Positions 1 through 11,388 of a DNA stretch of 64,000 bases are shown in pieces. Every line of letters starts with the position of its first letter. Positions within the stretch are counted from its first letter, which is position 1. A program made the translations under genes and the position numbers. The notes below the pieces were generated by a model, which saw only the letters and a list, made by a program, of their open reading frames with translations, had not been told where the DNA came from and did no database searches. This DNA is from Sophora flavescens (lineage: Eukaryota > Streptophyta > Magnoliopsida > Fabales > Fabaceae): assembly GCA_030762895.1 (NCBI GenBank), contig CM061068.1, positions 152,788,811 to 152,852,810 of the forward strand, in the 5' to 3' direction.

Positions 1-2470
1 GGTTTTGTGATTATTTAATTAATAGATGATTAACTATGGTTACTTTGCTAACCATAATTAAAATTATCTGGTTCACATTAAATGAGAGATGTGGCTGTTT
101 CTTATCGACAAGAATTAGCCTTGGTTACTTAACCATGGTTAGAAATTAACTAAACTTCGGTTATGTTAAGATTAAGGGCATTTCGGTCATTTCACCTAAA
201 TTTACATTTAATGCTTCATAAATTCTTGGTGAGTCATGATAGTGACTCACCCCATGATTTACCTCCTCCGGTGTCTGGTTTTGTCTCTACCTCCATTCTC
301 GACTCCGTCGGTTTATCGATTAGGGTTTTATGCCCGAATAAAAGCATAATATTTCGTTTTTGGTTGAAAATTTTCACGGGGTAACCGATTTCCACGGCCC
401 GAGATTGGAAAGCCCTAGCCTTCCGTGGTGTTCGAGCCCGAATATCCCTAATAGACCCAAAGACCATAACTATCCAATTTACCAATCCACCCTTTGTGAA
501 TTGTATCTCGATACACAATGACACGTCTGCCATAATGGCACATTGGCTAGACTATGTATGTAAAACAATTGTTTTCGTTTTACTTTTCTTTTTCGTTCTT
601 CTTTTCCTTGTCGAGGCTTAAATCCCACGACTATCTTTACTCAGGTATTGAATTCATTTCAATACAAACATAACATCTTATAATCTGTGATTTATAATAT
701 TTTCCTCAGATGAACACTAGCCCGACGTCTCGACAATCTAGGTTCTTATCCTTTTTCCTCAAATTTTCCAACAGGAACACTAACCCGATATTTCAGCAAT
801 CTAGGTCCTTATCTTTTTCCTCAATCTTTTCAACAGGAACACTATCTCGATATTTCGGCAATCTAGGTCCTTTCCACTTCCATTATTTTCCAGTTGAATT
901 TTCCGTTCAGTGAAAATTAAATCGAAAAACAAATACAAAGGTTTATCATCTCTTTGTCATAAAGACATTTTCGCTCTCGTAAATACAATTTTTACATAAT
1001 CTTTTTCCTTTATAATCAATTTCTGAAAACTTCAAAACCACTAAAACATTTTCTCATTTTTTGACTAAACACTACACTTTTGTCAATAAATTCATCAATG
1101 GAGCTTTTCTCTACATAGTTTCATTTTTGAATAAAATCTTTTTTTAAAACTTATAAAAAAAATATTCCTTTTCCAAAGACTTTTCCTTCAATACTTTTGA
1201 ACATTTTCTTAAATTTTCATGTCTTCCATTTTCTTTCTTTTTTTCCTCAAAACATTTTCGGTTAAAATAAAGGAATGCAACTTATCACAATTTCGACCAC
1301 ACTAACACTCATTTGAAAATGATCCATGACTTTCTTGAATGTAACTTTTAACAAAATCTTTAAGTTACAAACACTTTCATTATTAGAAGTCTTCTCACTT
1401 TCCAAAAACAAAATTAACTTTTAAAATTTTATGAGTTAAGAATTTTAATGATTTAATTCTCATTAGCAAGCAATGACCAATGTCCTACCCTCAGCCAATC
1501 ACAATCAAGCAATACAATCTCATTCAACATAACTTACAACATTCACATATTCAACAACAATAACACTAAAATTTCCAACCATTACATAAAGCATCATCAC
1601 CACAATTACAATCAACATACATTTAAAAAAAAACTAGTATGTGACTAACTAAAACCCCTCAGGTAAACTCCCTTTACCTCTTGAAGAGTAGAATTTCTTT
1701 CGCTTCACGTTGTTGAAAAAGATCTCCTTCCACTTACACAAGGCTACAAGAGCCTAAGTATTCAATCCTTCATTCAACCAACACATAAAACAAGTTAAAT
1801 CAACACAAGAAATTCCCAACTTTCCTATGCTAAGTTTTGGCCAAACAGAGGTAAATGGGTTAGGGATTTTTAAAGTTTCCAAACTCTTGGATTTAGGCTC
1901 TTAAGGTATCATAGAGAAAATATCAATGGTGACATGTTTGGCATTTCCTCAAAATTCTTAGTACAAAAATGACTTTTTACTTAGTAAATATCTAGATATC
2001 TAGGGGTTGTCATCATGACATTTGATGAGTCACGATGTGACACCTTTCGCAAGTCCCATCAATCACTTCCATCATCTCTGCACCATATCCAACTCCGTCG
2101 TTTGCCCGACTTTGGTTTTTACGCACGTTTTATTTGAGTATTGCGTCCGTATAAAATATAATATTTTACTTTTATGCTAAAATTTTCAAAAAAATCCAAT
2201 ATCGTTATAAATACGATATAAACCTAAACTGTTTCGTTCTCGGGTCAAATTTATGTTTTCTAATCAGTAAAATTGTTATTGTCAGCGAAAACGCAAACCT
2301 AGTTTCGTATGAATTTTCAGCCCAAAATTTAACTGAAACCTTCTACTATCGAGTAGAGTCTAGATATGATTTTGTTTTATTCAAAATCATTTTCTAGGTC
2401 TCAGGTAAAAATATAAACGTATAAATATCCTACTGATATTGGAAAGCAATGCAAATTTGGGTGTTACATT
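1..2470 (-). mobile_element. Probable chromovirus-type LTR (or fragment), reverse orientation
   Basis: No credible gene is seen in this AT-rich stretch. Its right edge ends in GGGTGTTACA (2461-2470), which read on the minus strand is TGTAACACCC, the usual first bases of LTRs of plant Tekay/Del-type Ty3/gypsy elements and similar to the LTR start at 57944. The left end lies outside the window, so I cannot tell a solo LTR from part of a full element. A short tandem repeat lies at 713-898. The small ORF at 163-384 has no recognisable domain. The call rests mainly on the terminal motif. Confidence 0.42.
713..898. repeat. Tandem repeat, three units of about 62-63 bp
   Basis: Three consecutive units begin near 713, 776 and 838. 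Each starts AACACTA, carries a CAATCTAGGT core and, in the first two, ends with CAACAGG before the next unit. The third unit decays after CTAGGTCC. It lies inside the presumed LTR and looks like a local duplication of LTR sequence. An ORF crossing it (710-913) is only a by-product of the repeat. Confidence 0.75.
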
Positions 2471-2484
2471 TAGGATCTATAACT

Positions 2485-2514
2485 AGTAAGGTACCCGTGC
2501 ATTCGCACGGGTGA
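2485..2514 (-). mobile_element. Helitron-like 3' terminus (hairpin plus CTAG)
   Basis: Read on the minus strand, a perfect 8-bp stem (ACCCGTGC / GCACGGGT, 4-base loop; 2495-2514) is followed six bases later by CTAG (2485-2488) and then T. A short GC-rich hairpin just before CTRR is the hallmark of Helitron 3' ends. The body would extend to higher coordinates, but I found no 5' TC end or Rep/helicase sequence before the Athila LTR at 3072. It could instead be another small non-autonomous element. Confidence 0.4.
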
Positions 2515-2610
2515 CTTTCGTTTTTACGCATGTTTAAAACCAATATGTATTGAAGTTGGCTTGCTCCTTGTGAGCACTATAATTAACATAATAACAATAG
2601 TCATTTTTAT

Positions 2611-2657
<47 letters not shown>

Positions 2658-3071
2658 GTAATTTAAGGTTATCCTATAAGTAATTTGATAATAGTTTAGG
2701 CTGTTTTAAGAATAATTTGGTAATAAAATTTTTAATATAGAATTATCAACCCTATAATAATATATTAAATCATTTATGATTCGAGACTAATTTAAATAGG
2801 CGACGTTCCCTCGTATGATGCAAAAATAAATTAATATAAATCAATTATACAATAATTAAATAAATCATTTAATTGAAATGAATTACTAATTTAAATAGGT
2901 ATTTATAATTTAGAAAATTTTATCTTAAATCATTTATTTAGAATAATTTAATAATTTAAATAGCCCATTAATGGCTAGAAAGAAAAACCATATCTTTTCA
3001 AGCGCTTAAATATGCACGTTCTTTGCTAATAGTTAAAAATAATGATTTAAATAGAGTTTAATTTGTATGCA
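2515..3071. other. AT-rich stretch without genes; (AT)n at 2615-2653
   Basis: I see no coding signal. A pure AT dinucleotide run occupies about 2615-2653. Several copies of an AATTTAAATAG-like word occur between 2790 and 3060. This may be the body of the Helitron-like element ending at 2485, cut by the Athila LTR that starts at 3072. Confidence 0.5.
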
Positions 3072-4369
3072 TGATAACTCTTAGAAATAAGAGTTATTAT
3101 TATCCTTTTAGCTTTATCGTAGTCCTTGTTTTGATCAATTTTGGAGAACAAAGTCAAGTTTTGCTGTGCCTAGCAAATAATTGTTTTGATATGTTAAAAT
3201 GCTGAAAAAACAGTGAATTCTGAATTGTTATTGCTAAAGGTTTGTTTGAGTTTTGAGCAGGTTTTAGAGGTTAAATTGCCGAAGGAGTTGCTCTGGAATG
3301 TTATGGAATGTTGCAGCTTCCGGGGAGTGATTCACTACAAGAGAAAAACATTTCCAGCTCAGCTAATATTCACTAGAAGACAAAAGTTTGTTGCGCTGTC
3401 CAAAAAGGAAGAAAGAGAAATGCAATGCAGCAGCTATGTGTACTTGGGAATTGGGCCATGGATTATTTTAGTATTTGAATTTTTTGTAAAGCCGAAAAAG
3501 TGAGGTATGAGAGAGAATGTAAACCCTATTTTGGGGAGCTAGTACAAATAGTGTGTGTAAGTCTTGCTTTTAGGTCAGCTCTATACCGTGTACAGCAGCC
3601 GTCCGCTTTATCCTTTGTCCTCTCTGTAAATCCTTTATGTTTTATGTTTAGTCTTTCCTTTATGTTCTTTTTTGTCATTAAGCTCATTATGAGCTAAATT
3701 CTCTTAGCCAGGATTCTGTGAATTTGTAATTAACACTGATGGGTAGTTCAATGCAAAGGATGTTATTCATTTTCTTCTTCTCTGCTTGAATGTTTATTTT
3801 AGTTTGGACTTATCAACTAAGCTGAGATACTAGCTATTGAGTTTGGAAAAACTGAGTTAGTGGACTTGATTAGAAGATAAAGATTGAACAATTAATTGGA
3901 AAATTAATTGTGTTGAATGTGCTAGGAATAGCCTTCAAGTCTTTATGTATCTGGACGTGCTTATCTGATAGCTGAGGGAAATTAATTTGAACTTAGGAAT
4001 AAGAAGCTTTTAATGAACTCAGTTATTACTGTCGGAAAGCAAATTTTCATTTCCTGGACAAAATGTTGTAGCATCCTGAAGCATAAATTACCTTGCAGTT
4101 AAGATTACAAAGGATTAGCTTCCTAGCTGTCACCCATTCCTGTTTGAAAACTCTCATATATTGCTTTTCACTTTTCTGCAAATTACATTTATTGTCTGAC
4201 ATTTATTCACACTCTCTCTTTTACTTTACATGTTTGCATCACCCTTTATATTATTAAGTTAAGTTGAAAAAGTTAATAGTAGAATTAATATTCAAACCAT
4301 TTAAATCCTTATGGGGATGATCTCTATTCACACTTTATTACTTGTATGATTGTGTTCACTTGCACAACA
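3072..4369 (+). mobile_element. 5' LTR of Athila-like element A
   Basis: The LTR starts TGATAACTCTTAG and ends GCACAACA just before a primer-binding site. Its first part aligns closely with 14167-14511 and its last part with 25781-26324, which defines it as an LTR. Length is about 1.3 kb. Function is promoter and polyadenylation signal for the element. ORFs at 3213-3503 and 3500-3697 lie inside it and have no known domain. Confidence 0.85.
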
Positions 4370-4375
4370 AGTTTT

Positions 4376-4393
4376 TGGCTCCGTTGTTGGGGA
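4376..4393 (+). promoter_or_regulatory. Primer-binding site, tRNA-Asp type (degenerate)
   Basis: TGGCTCCGTTGTTGGGGA lies six bases after the 5' LTR. The complement of the plant tRNA-Asp 3' end is TGGCGCCGTTGCCGGGGA, the priming site used by Athila-type elements, so this copy has about three mismatches. The corresponding site at 26331 is better preserved. Confidence 0.8.
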
Positions 4394-4459
4394 TTGACAA
4401 TGGTGTTGAATATTTAAATTCTTTTGTTAACTTCTTCTATTTAGCTAGTACTGAAAACT

Positions 4460-5622
4460 GTGTGTACTTTGCTCAGCAACAGATTTGATAGCTGCATGCA
4501 CAACAAGGGTACACCCGAGTTTCAAATAGACTTGGAGATAGAGAAAACAGCAAAGAGGCTAAGGAAGAGAACTAAAGAGCAAAGAGCTAGAGATCAACAC
4601 TCCGACTTAGGCTTCATGGCTCACATTCTGGGAAATGAGGATGAAGATCAGCCTTGTATGATTGAAATGGCAAATGATAGGGAGAGATCCATCAGGGACT
4701 ATACTGTCTTTGATCCCCAAACCATGAGCACTGGGATTGTGAGACCAGAAATAACTACCCAGCAGTTTGAGTTCAAACCAATGATGTTCCAAATGCTTCA
4801 ATGGACAATAGCTATCAATGGCCAACTGTGAGGGCCAACTCAGCTAAAACCCCTGCTGGAATCCTTGAAGTGAAGGAAGCAAATGCCCTATCTGTTCAGC
4901 TTGCCTCCATCACTAATATACTGAAAAATCTGACTGCTACTAACGCAGGTAAGGAACCTGCTATGGCTGAATCTGTGGTGGCTCAACTGAGTTCTACTTC
5001 ATGTGTTTTCTATGGAGGGGAGCATCTATTTGAAGAGTGTCCCAACAAACTAGTATCAGTGAATTATGTGGGAAATAGAGGGAACAATGCATACTCCAAT
5101 ACCTACAATCCTGGTTGGAAGCAACACCCAAATTTCAATTATGGGAATTACAACAACACATCGAATTCCTCAGCTGGAAATACTCCACAACAACACTAAC
5201 AACATGGATAGAACAACCAGTAGTAGCAGAATGAAGCCCCTGCAAGGGAATAATCTTTGGAAGCTATGTTGAAAGCTTTCATGACTGAAACTAAGGCTCC
5301 GATCCAGAATCAAGGAGTTGCTGTAAGAAATTTGGAGAATCAACTAGGTCAGTTGGCCACTGCATTAGCTAACAGACCTGCTGGCACCTTACCTGCTTCC
5401 ATAGAGTCTCCATCATCCTCAAATGATAAAGGGAAGGAGCAAGTTAAAGCCATAAACTTAAGAAGTGATAAAAAGCTACAGGATGCTGTAGCACATAAGC
5501 AGAAAGTAGCAAAGAAGATTGACACAGCTAAGACAGAAAAGGACAGTCCTAAGGTAAATCAAGAAGCTGAAGAGGAAGTGCGGGAAATTCCTAGGAAGAA
5601 GGAGACCAAGATGATTCCATAA
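4460..5622 (+). pseudogene. Athila-like gag remnant (element A)
   Basis: Capsid polyprotein region broken into pieces at 4460-4831, 4801-5199 and 5257-5622. The middle piece contains a YNPGWKQHPNF stretch, characteristic of Athila/Tat gag C-termini, and a degenerate zinc knuckle (CVFYGGEHLFEEC, one cysteine replaced). Most of the usual retrotransposon gag domain between the N-terminal piece and the knuckle is missing, which suggests an internal deletion near 4800. Several stops lie between 5199 and 5257. The product would not work as a capsid. Confidence 0.8.
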
Positions 5623-5862
5623 AGGCCTCCTCTTGCATTTCCACAAAGATTGAAGAAAGCAGCTTAAGAGAAGTAGTTCAACAAATTTTTGGAGATTTTG
5701 AAGCAACTGCATATCAACATTCCCTTGCTTGAAGCCCTGCAACAAATGCCCAATTACACCAAATTCATAAGGACATCCTTACAAAGAAGAAGAGGTTGGG
5801 AGAGTTTGAAACAGTTGTTATGACAAAGGAATGTAGTTTGACACTGTAGAACAAAGTACCTC

Positions 5863-7735
5863 AGAAAATGAAGGACCCAGGCAGCTTCACAATTCCCTGT
5901 TCCATAGGGAATAGTTACTGTGGAAAGGCTTTGTGTGACCTTGGTGCCAGTATCAACTTGATGCCAATGTCTATTTTCAGGTAATTGAGAATTGGTGAAG
6001 CAAGACCAACTACAGTAACTCTACAATTGGATGACAAATCCATTGCCTACCCTAAAGGAAAGATTGATGATGTGTTAATTAGGGTGGACAAGTTTGTTTT
6101 CCCTGTTGATTTCATTATTCTAGACTTTGAGGCTGACAAGGAAGTTCCAATTATCCTTGGAAGACCTTTTCTTGCAACAGGAAGAACACTGATAGATGTA
6201 CAAAAAGGAGAACTCACTATGAGGGTGAATGATCAACAAGTGACTTTTAATGTCTTTAATGCATTGCAATATCCTGATGAAAAGATGGAAAGTTGTTCTG
6301 TTATCACTGGTATTGAATCTCTAGTGCAAGAGCAATTGCTAGCATTAGGGCAAGACTTAGAGCAGGAGTTTGAATTGAATGATGAAAATGATTCTGGATT
6401 TGAAGAGCTAAAGCTGTTAGTTGAAGAGAATTTGGCACAAATAACTTGGATCAGAAAATATGAGTCCTTGGAGGTAACTACTGACACCTTGAAGGAGAAT
6501 GTTCCCTCTATTGAAAGACCTCCCACCCTTGAACTAAAACAACTACCTTCTCATCAGAAATATGCCTATCTTGGAGAACAGGAAACTCTCCCAATCATCA
6601 TTTCTTTCTTCTTAACTTTTGAACAAGAAGATAATCTCCTTTCAGTTTTGAAGAGGCACAAGAAGGCTATTGGATGGCAAATGGCAGACATTAGAGGAAT
6701 CAGTCCTAGTCTTTGTATGCATAGAATCCTGTTGGAAGAAAATGACAAGAATTCCATTGAAGGGCAGAGAAGATTAAATCCAATAATGAAAGAAGTAGTG
6801 AAGAAGGAAATCATCAAATGGCTTGATCCAGGAATCATTTACCCCATTTCAGATAGTGTGTCGGTTAGCCCTGTGCAATGTGTTCCAAAGAAGGGAGGAG
6901 TCACTGTGGTGAAGAATGAAAAGAATGAACTTATTCCCACAAGGACAGTCACAGGGTGGAGGATATGCATGGATTATAGAAAACTGAACAAGGCCATAAG
7001 GAAGGATCACTTTCCATTACCATTCATTGATTAGATGCTTGATAGGTTGTCTGGGAGAGAATTTTATTGCTTCCTAGATGGCTATTTAGGATGCAATTAG
7101 ACAGCACTGGCACCAGAAGATCAGCAGAAGACCACCTTCACCTGTCCATATGGTACATTTGCCTTCAAAAGAATGCCTTTTGGGCTCTGCAATGCTCCAG
7201 TAACTTTTCAGAGATGCATGATGGCTATCTTTTCATATTTCATTGAGAAAACTATGGAGATTTTCATGGATGATTTCTCAGTATTTGGGAATTCATTCAT
7301 GGGATGCTTGAACAACTTAGAGCAGGTACTGGACAGATGTGAAGAAACCAATTTAGTTTTGAATTGGGAAAAATGTCATTTCATGGTCAAGGAAGGCATT
7401 GTTTTGGGCCACAAAGTGTCAAAGAAGGGTTTAGAGGTGGACAAAGATAAGATTGAGGTGATTGAAAAACTTCCCCCACCTAATTCTGTCATGGGCATCA
7501 GAAGTTTTCTAGGGCATGCTGGATTTTATAGGAGATTCCTTAAGGATTTTTCCAAAATATCAAAGCCATTGTGCAAATTGCTGGAGCATGATAGTGCATT
7601 TGACTTCACAAATGAGTGCGTATCAGCTTTTAAAACTTTGAAAAAGGCTTTGATCACTGCCCCTGTACGTAATAGTAGCACCAGATTGGGAAAAACCTTT
7701 TGAATTGATGTGTGATGCAAGTGATTTTACAGTGG
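5863..7735 (+). pseudogene. Athila-like pol, protease and reverse transcriptase part (element A)
   Basis: The protease active-site block DLGAS lies near 5937-5951, followed by a stop. The ORF 5985-7034 carries the rest of protease (IILGRPF) and the start of RT (YRKLNKAIRKDHFPLPF). A stop follows, then 7173-7703 contains MPFGLCNAP and the catalytic FMDDF motif, then FLGHAGFYRRF. At least two nonsense codons lie between 7030 and 7110. The frame runs toward RNase H, which is displaced beyond the solo LTR at 7743-9207. Degenerate, not functional as it stands. Confidence 0.88.
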
Positions 7736-7742
7736 GAGCTGT

Positions 7743-9207
7743 TGGACGGATCTGAGCAAGTATACCCAGTCGTGCAAGTAATACGGTGGTGAGACCGGTT
7801 ATTGTATCCACGGGGATTGGATGTCAATTACCAATTCACAAACTCAGCAACTATCTAGACTATGAAGAAACAAACAAAACAAAGGAATAAAATCTTTTTG
7901 TCTTTTTGGGGACTTTTAACAAACACTTGGAGTGCAGAAAGGATATGTTGGGACTAGACTTCACCAAACCTCTATCTCATGCAATACCGGGACTAGATAC
8001 CTCCCATTCATGCTTCAAATATTAAAATCAATCCTCTAAACTACTCAAGACACGATTCCTCGGATGACAAGAGCCGAAATCCACTAATAGACCCTAATTC
8101 CTTAGGTGGCCTAGATTAATGAATTTGTATTAAGATTAGGGATTACGCGATTACTAGTAAACCAAACTCCATTCCTAGATGCAAGGATTACTAGGTGATT
8201 GATTCAAATTCCGGTTCTAATACGAATTTCCCAATTGCATACCAAAACACAAATCAAGTCACGGGGGTGCTAGCCACAACAAGCATTAAGCGAAGGAAAA
8301 TCAATCACTAACAGCGAAGCATAAACATAGATTAATCAGTCAAGATAAACACATGAAGTTTTGTTTAGTTACATCTAATCCCAACAAACTGGGATTAGCT
8401 ACTCGTAATTACAGAGAAGGCCAAAAAAGAGAAATAGGAGAAGAGGAGAGAAGAGGCTCCATGGGAGCTTTCCACCGTTGTCACAGCAGCCCCTCTCAGC
8501 AACTCCCTTCTAGGGTTGAAACCCTCTTCCCAGCCTCCAAGTGCCTCCAAGTGCGTCCCCCTCTCAAAACTCTCCACCCCCCTCATCCTGCCCTAAAACA
8601 ACAATTTATACCAATCAGACTCTGCACGCGCTCGCGAGGCGAGACCTGGCTCGCGAGGCAAATGTTAAAAATATGGTCTTCAGAGATTGGATCTCTCACG
8701 ACGCGAATGGTGATTCGCGAGATGAGGCAGTAAGGTTCTTCTCAAATACACCCGTGATGCGTATCAGGGCCTGGGCGTGATGGTTTCTGGTCACAGTCTC
8801 GCGAGGCGAGTAGCCTCTCGCGGGGCGAGGCAGAGAAGATGACATTTCTGGCACAGGCTGGTCTTCATGGTCGCGAGGCGAGTAGCCTCTCGCGGGGCGA
8901 GCATTTCCCGTGACAGCTTCTGACTTTTGCCTTTTGCTCTGCTTGATCATGACCGTGATGGTCATCACGGCCACGCCGTGATAGGCTCTGTTTGGCTCAT
9001 ATTCTTCACTTTTCAAGCTCTGTTTCATCCAGGCTCCATCATGACTGATTTTGATCATTTTTACATTAATTCCTACAAAACAACACCAAGAAACCGCTTC
9101 ACCTGTTCCAAGGGAAAAACTAACTAAAATCAAATAAAGAATGCCTAATCTATATGAAAAATGCATGCAAAAGTATACAGAAAACATGATGTAAAATCAC
9201 ACTATCA
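7743..9207 (-). mobile_element. Solo LTR, Athila-like family S, inserted in element A pol
   Basis: On the minus strand this 1.46-kb unit starts TGATAGTGTGATTTTACATC and ends CCGTCCA. Its start and end match the solo LTR at 58345-59981 (shared TTTTGCATGCATTTTTCAT block, shared GCAAGT near the other end), so both belong to one family. It is flanked by GGAGCTGT at 7735-7742 and 9208-9215, and removing it rejoins the element A frame between RT and RNase H. It contains TCGCGAGGCGA motifs and CATCACGG/CCGTGATG palindromes (8627-8985). ORFs inside it are not considered genes. Confidence 0.88.
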
Positions 9208-10905
9208 GGAGCTGTGTTAGGCCAAAGTCATAACCAGATCTTCCACACTATCTATTATGCTAGCAAGACCCTCATTAATGCTCAGATCAACTACACTACT
9301 ACAAAAAAAGAGTTGCTGGCAGTTGTGTTTGCTTTTGACAAATTCAGGCCATATTTGGTGGGAACCAAAGTTGTGGTGTACACAGATCATGCAGCCATCA
9401 AATACCTTATTGACAAGAAGGATGCAAGGCCATGGCTTATCAGATGGGTCATATTGCTTCAAGAATTTGATTTAGAGATCAAGGACAAGAAGGGTATTGA
9501 GAACCAAGTGACTGATCGTTTGTCCAAAATTGTTGAAGGAGAAGAAGCAAAGCCTCAAAGAGAGACCAGGGAAGATTTCCCTGATGAGCACCTTTTGCTG
9601 ATAGAGGATGCTGTAACACCCTGGTACGCAGACATGGTGAACTTTTTGGTCAGTGGGATAATTCCAGTGGAAATGAACTCTCAACAGAGAAGGAGGTTTT
9701 TACAATAAGCTAAGCATTTTTACTGGGATGAACCCTTCCGGTATAAAAGATGCTAGGATCATACCATGAGGAGATGTGTTGCTGAGGAAGAAATGCAAGA
9801 TATCCTTAGTGATTGACATGCTGCTCCTTATGGTGGTCACTTTGGAGGAAAAAGAACTGCTGCTAAAGTCCTGCAATCAGGGTGCTTTTGGCCCACTTTG
9901 TTCAGAGATGCTCAAGAGTTTCCCAAGAATTGTGATAGATTTCAGAGGGTGGGGAATATTTCCAACAGACAAGAGCTGCCATTCAACACCATTTTGGAGA
10001 TTGAATTGTTTGATGTGTGGGGAATATATTTTATGGGACCTTTACCTATGTCCTATGGAAATGCCTACATATTAGTGGCAGTGGATTATGTCTCAAAATG
10101 GGTAGAAGCAGTAGCATTGCCTTCCAATGATGCAAGAGTAGTCACAAAGTTACTGCACAAGAACATATTTACCAGATTTGGCACCCCTAGAGCTATAACC
10201 AGTGATGAAGGATCTCATTTCTGCAACAAGCTGTTTGCTAATTTGCTTGCCAAATATGGAGTGAAACACAAAGTGGCTACTACCTATCATCACCCTCAGA
10301 CCAGTGGTCAAGCTGAAGTTTCCAACAGAGAGATCAAAAGAATCCTTGAGAAGATGGTGAACCCTTCTAGGAAGGATTGGTCCTTACACCTAGATGATGT
10401 TCTCTGGTCCTACAGAAATGCCTTCAAGACCCCTATTGGCATGTCCCCTTACAGATTGGTTTATGGCAAAGCTTGCCATTTACCGATAGAGCTGAAACAC
10501 AAGGCATTATGGGCCATTAAGTAGTTGAATTTTGATGCTCGAACAGCTGGAGAAGCAAGAATATTGCATCTGAATGAACTTGAAGAGTTTAGGCTCTTTG
10601 CTTATGAAAATGCTGAAGCATACCAGAGCAAAATCAAGGCCTGGCATGATCAGAAAATTTAGCCTAGGGATAGTTTAAGGCATGCAAGTGCTCTTGTTCC
10701 ATTCCAAATTGAAACTGTTCCCTGGGAAGTTGAAATCAAGGTGGTCCGGACCTTTCAAATTGGTCAAGGTATACCCTCATGGAGCTGTGGATTTGTTGGA
10801 TGAAAGCTCTGGAAGAGAGTTCAAAGTCAATGGCCAAAGGGTGAAGCAATACCGGGGTGAGCCTTATGCAAGAATGAAGGCCACCATTCATCTCTCAGAC
10901 CCTTA
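9208..10905 (+). pseudogene. Athila-like pol, RNase H and integrase part (element A)
   Basis: RNase H lies at 9214-9540 (YASKTL, TTTKKELLAVVFA, YTDHAAIKYL). The integrase follows from about 9710 in several frames. The HHCC zone is frameshifted, and the core at 9898-10524 has VDYVSKWVEA, a second-Asp block (TSDEGSHF) and the Glu block (GQAEVSNRE). The first catalytic Asp, expected in the sequence before FMGP, is Tyr (GIYFMGP). A stop at about 10522 precedes the C-terminal domain, which resumes at 10682-10906. Inactive integrase. Confidence 0.87.
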
Positions 10906-10943
10906 GCCACAACTGTGGAGTCAGGCCGAAGGACATTAAACCA

Positions 10944-10966
10944 AGCGCTACTGGGAGGCAGCCCGA
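10944..10966 (+). other. Conserved post-pol GC-rich block of Athila-type elements
   Basis: GCGCTACTGGGAGGCAGCCC follows the pol stop by about 40 bases. GGG and CCC flank a short loop, so a small hairpin is possible. From memory, similar words occur after pol in many Athila/Tat elements; its role is not established. The stretch 10967-11388 is otherwise a gene-free spacer with TTAGTTT repeats. Confidence 0.4.
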
Positions 10967-11388
10967 TTGTATATACTTTTGCTTAGTTAGTTAATTTTAA
11001 TTTTAGTTTTAATTAGTTTCAGTTTAGTTTAAGTAACTATATGCTGTTAACCCCTGTAAGTGTAGGCTGTAGCAGTCTCATGTCACTGGGTTGTGCTGGA
11101 GAGTTGGGTCACAAGGGTCAAGTCAAGCCCAATTATAGAGTGTTGGGAGAGGTGATAGTTTGGACAGCACAAAAGCCCAAGTTCAACTACAATAATTTTT
11201 TAATGTCCAATTTTAAAAGCTAAACGGTTTTGGGGGGAAGAGTTACAGAAATCGTGGGGAATAAAAGTTGTCCCTAACCACTAATTAATGACCACCATCC
11301 TCTCCACCCCTCACATCCATCCCCAACCTCTCACCTCAACCTTCTGCCCTCTATTAAAGCCCTTGTCTTCTCTGCCCTAACCCCACAC

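Noticed and set aside
163..533. Small ORFs on both strands near the window start
   Set aside because: No domain, overlapping on opposite strands, and inside a probable LTR.
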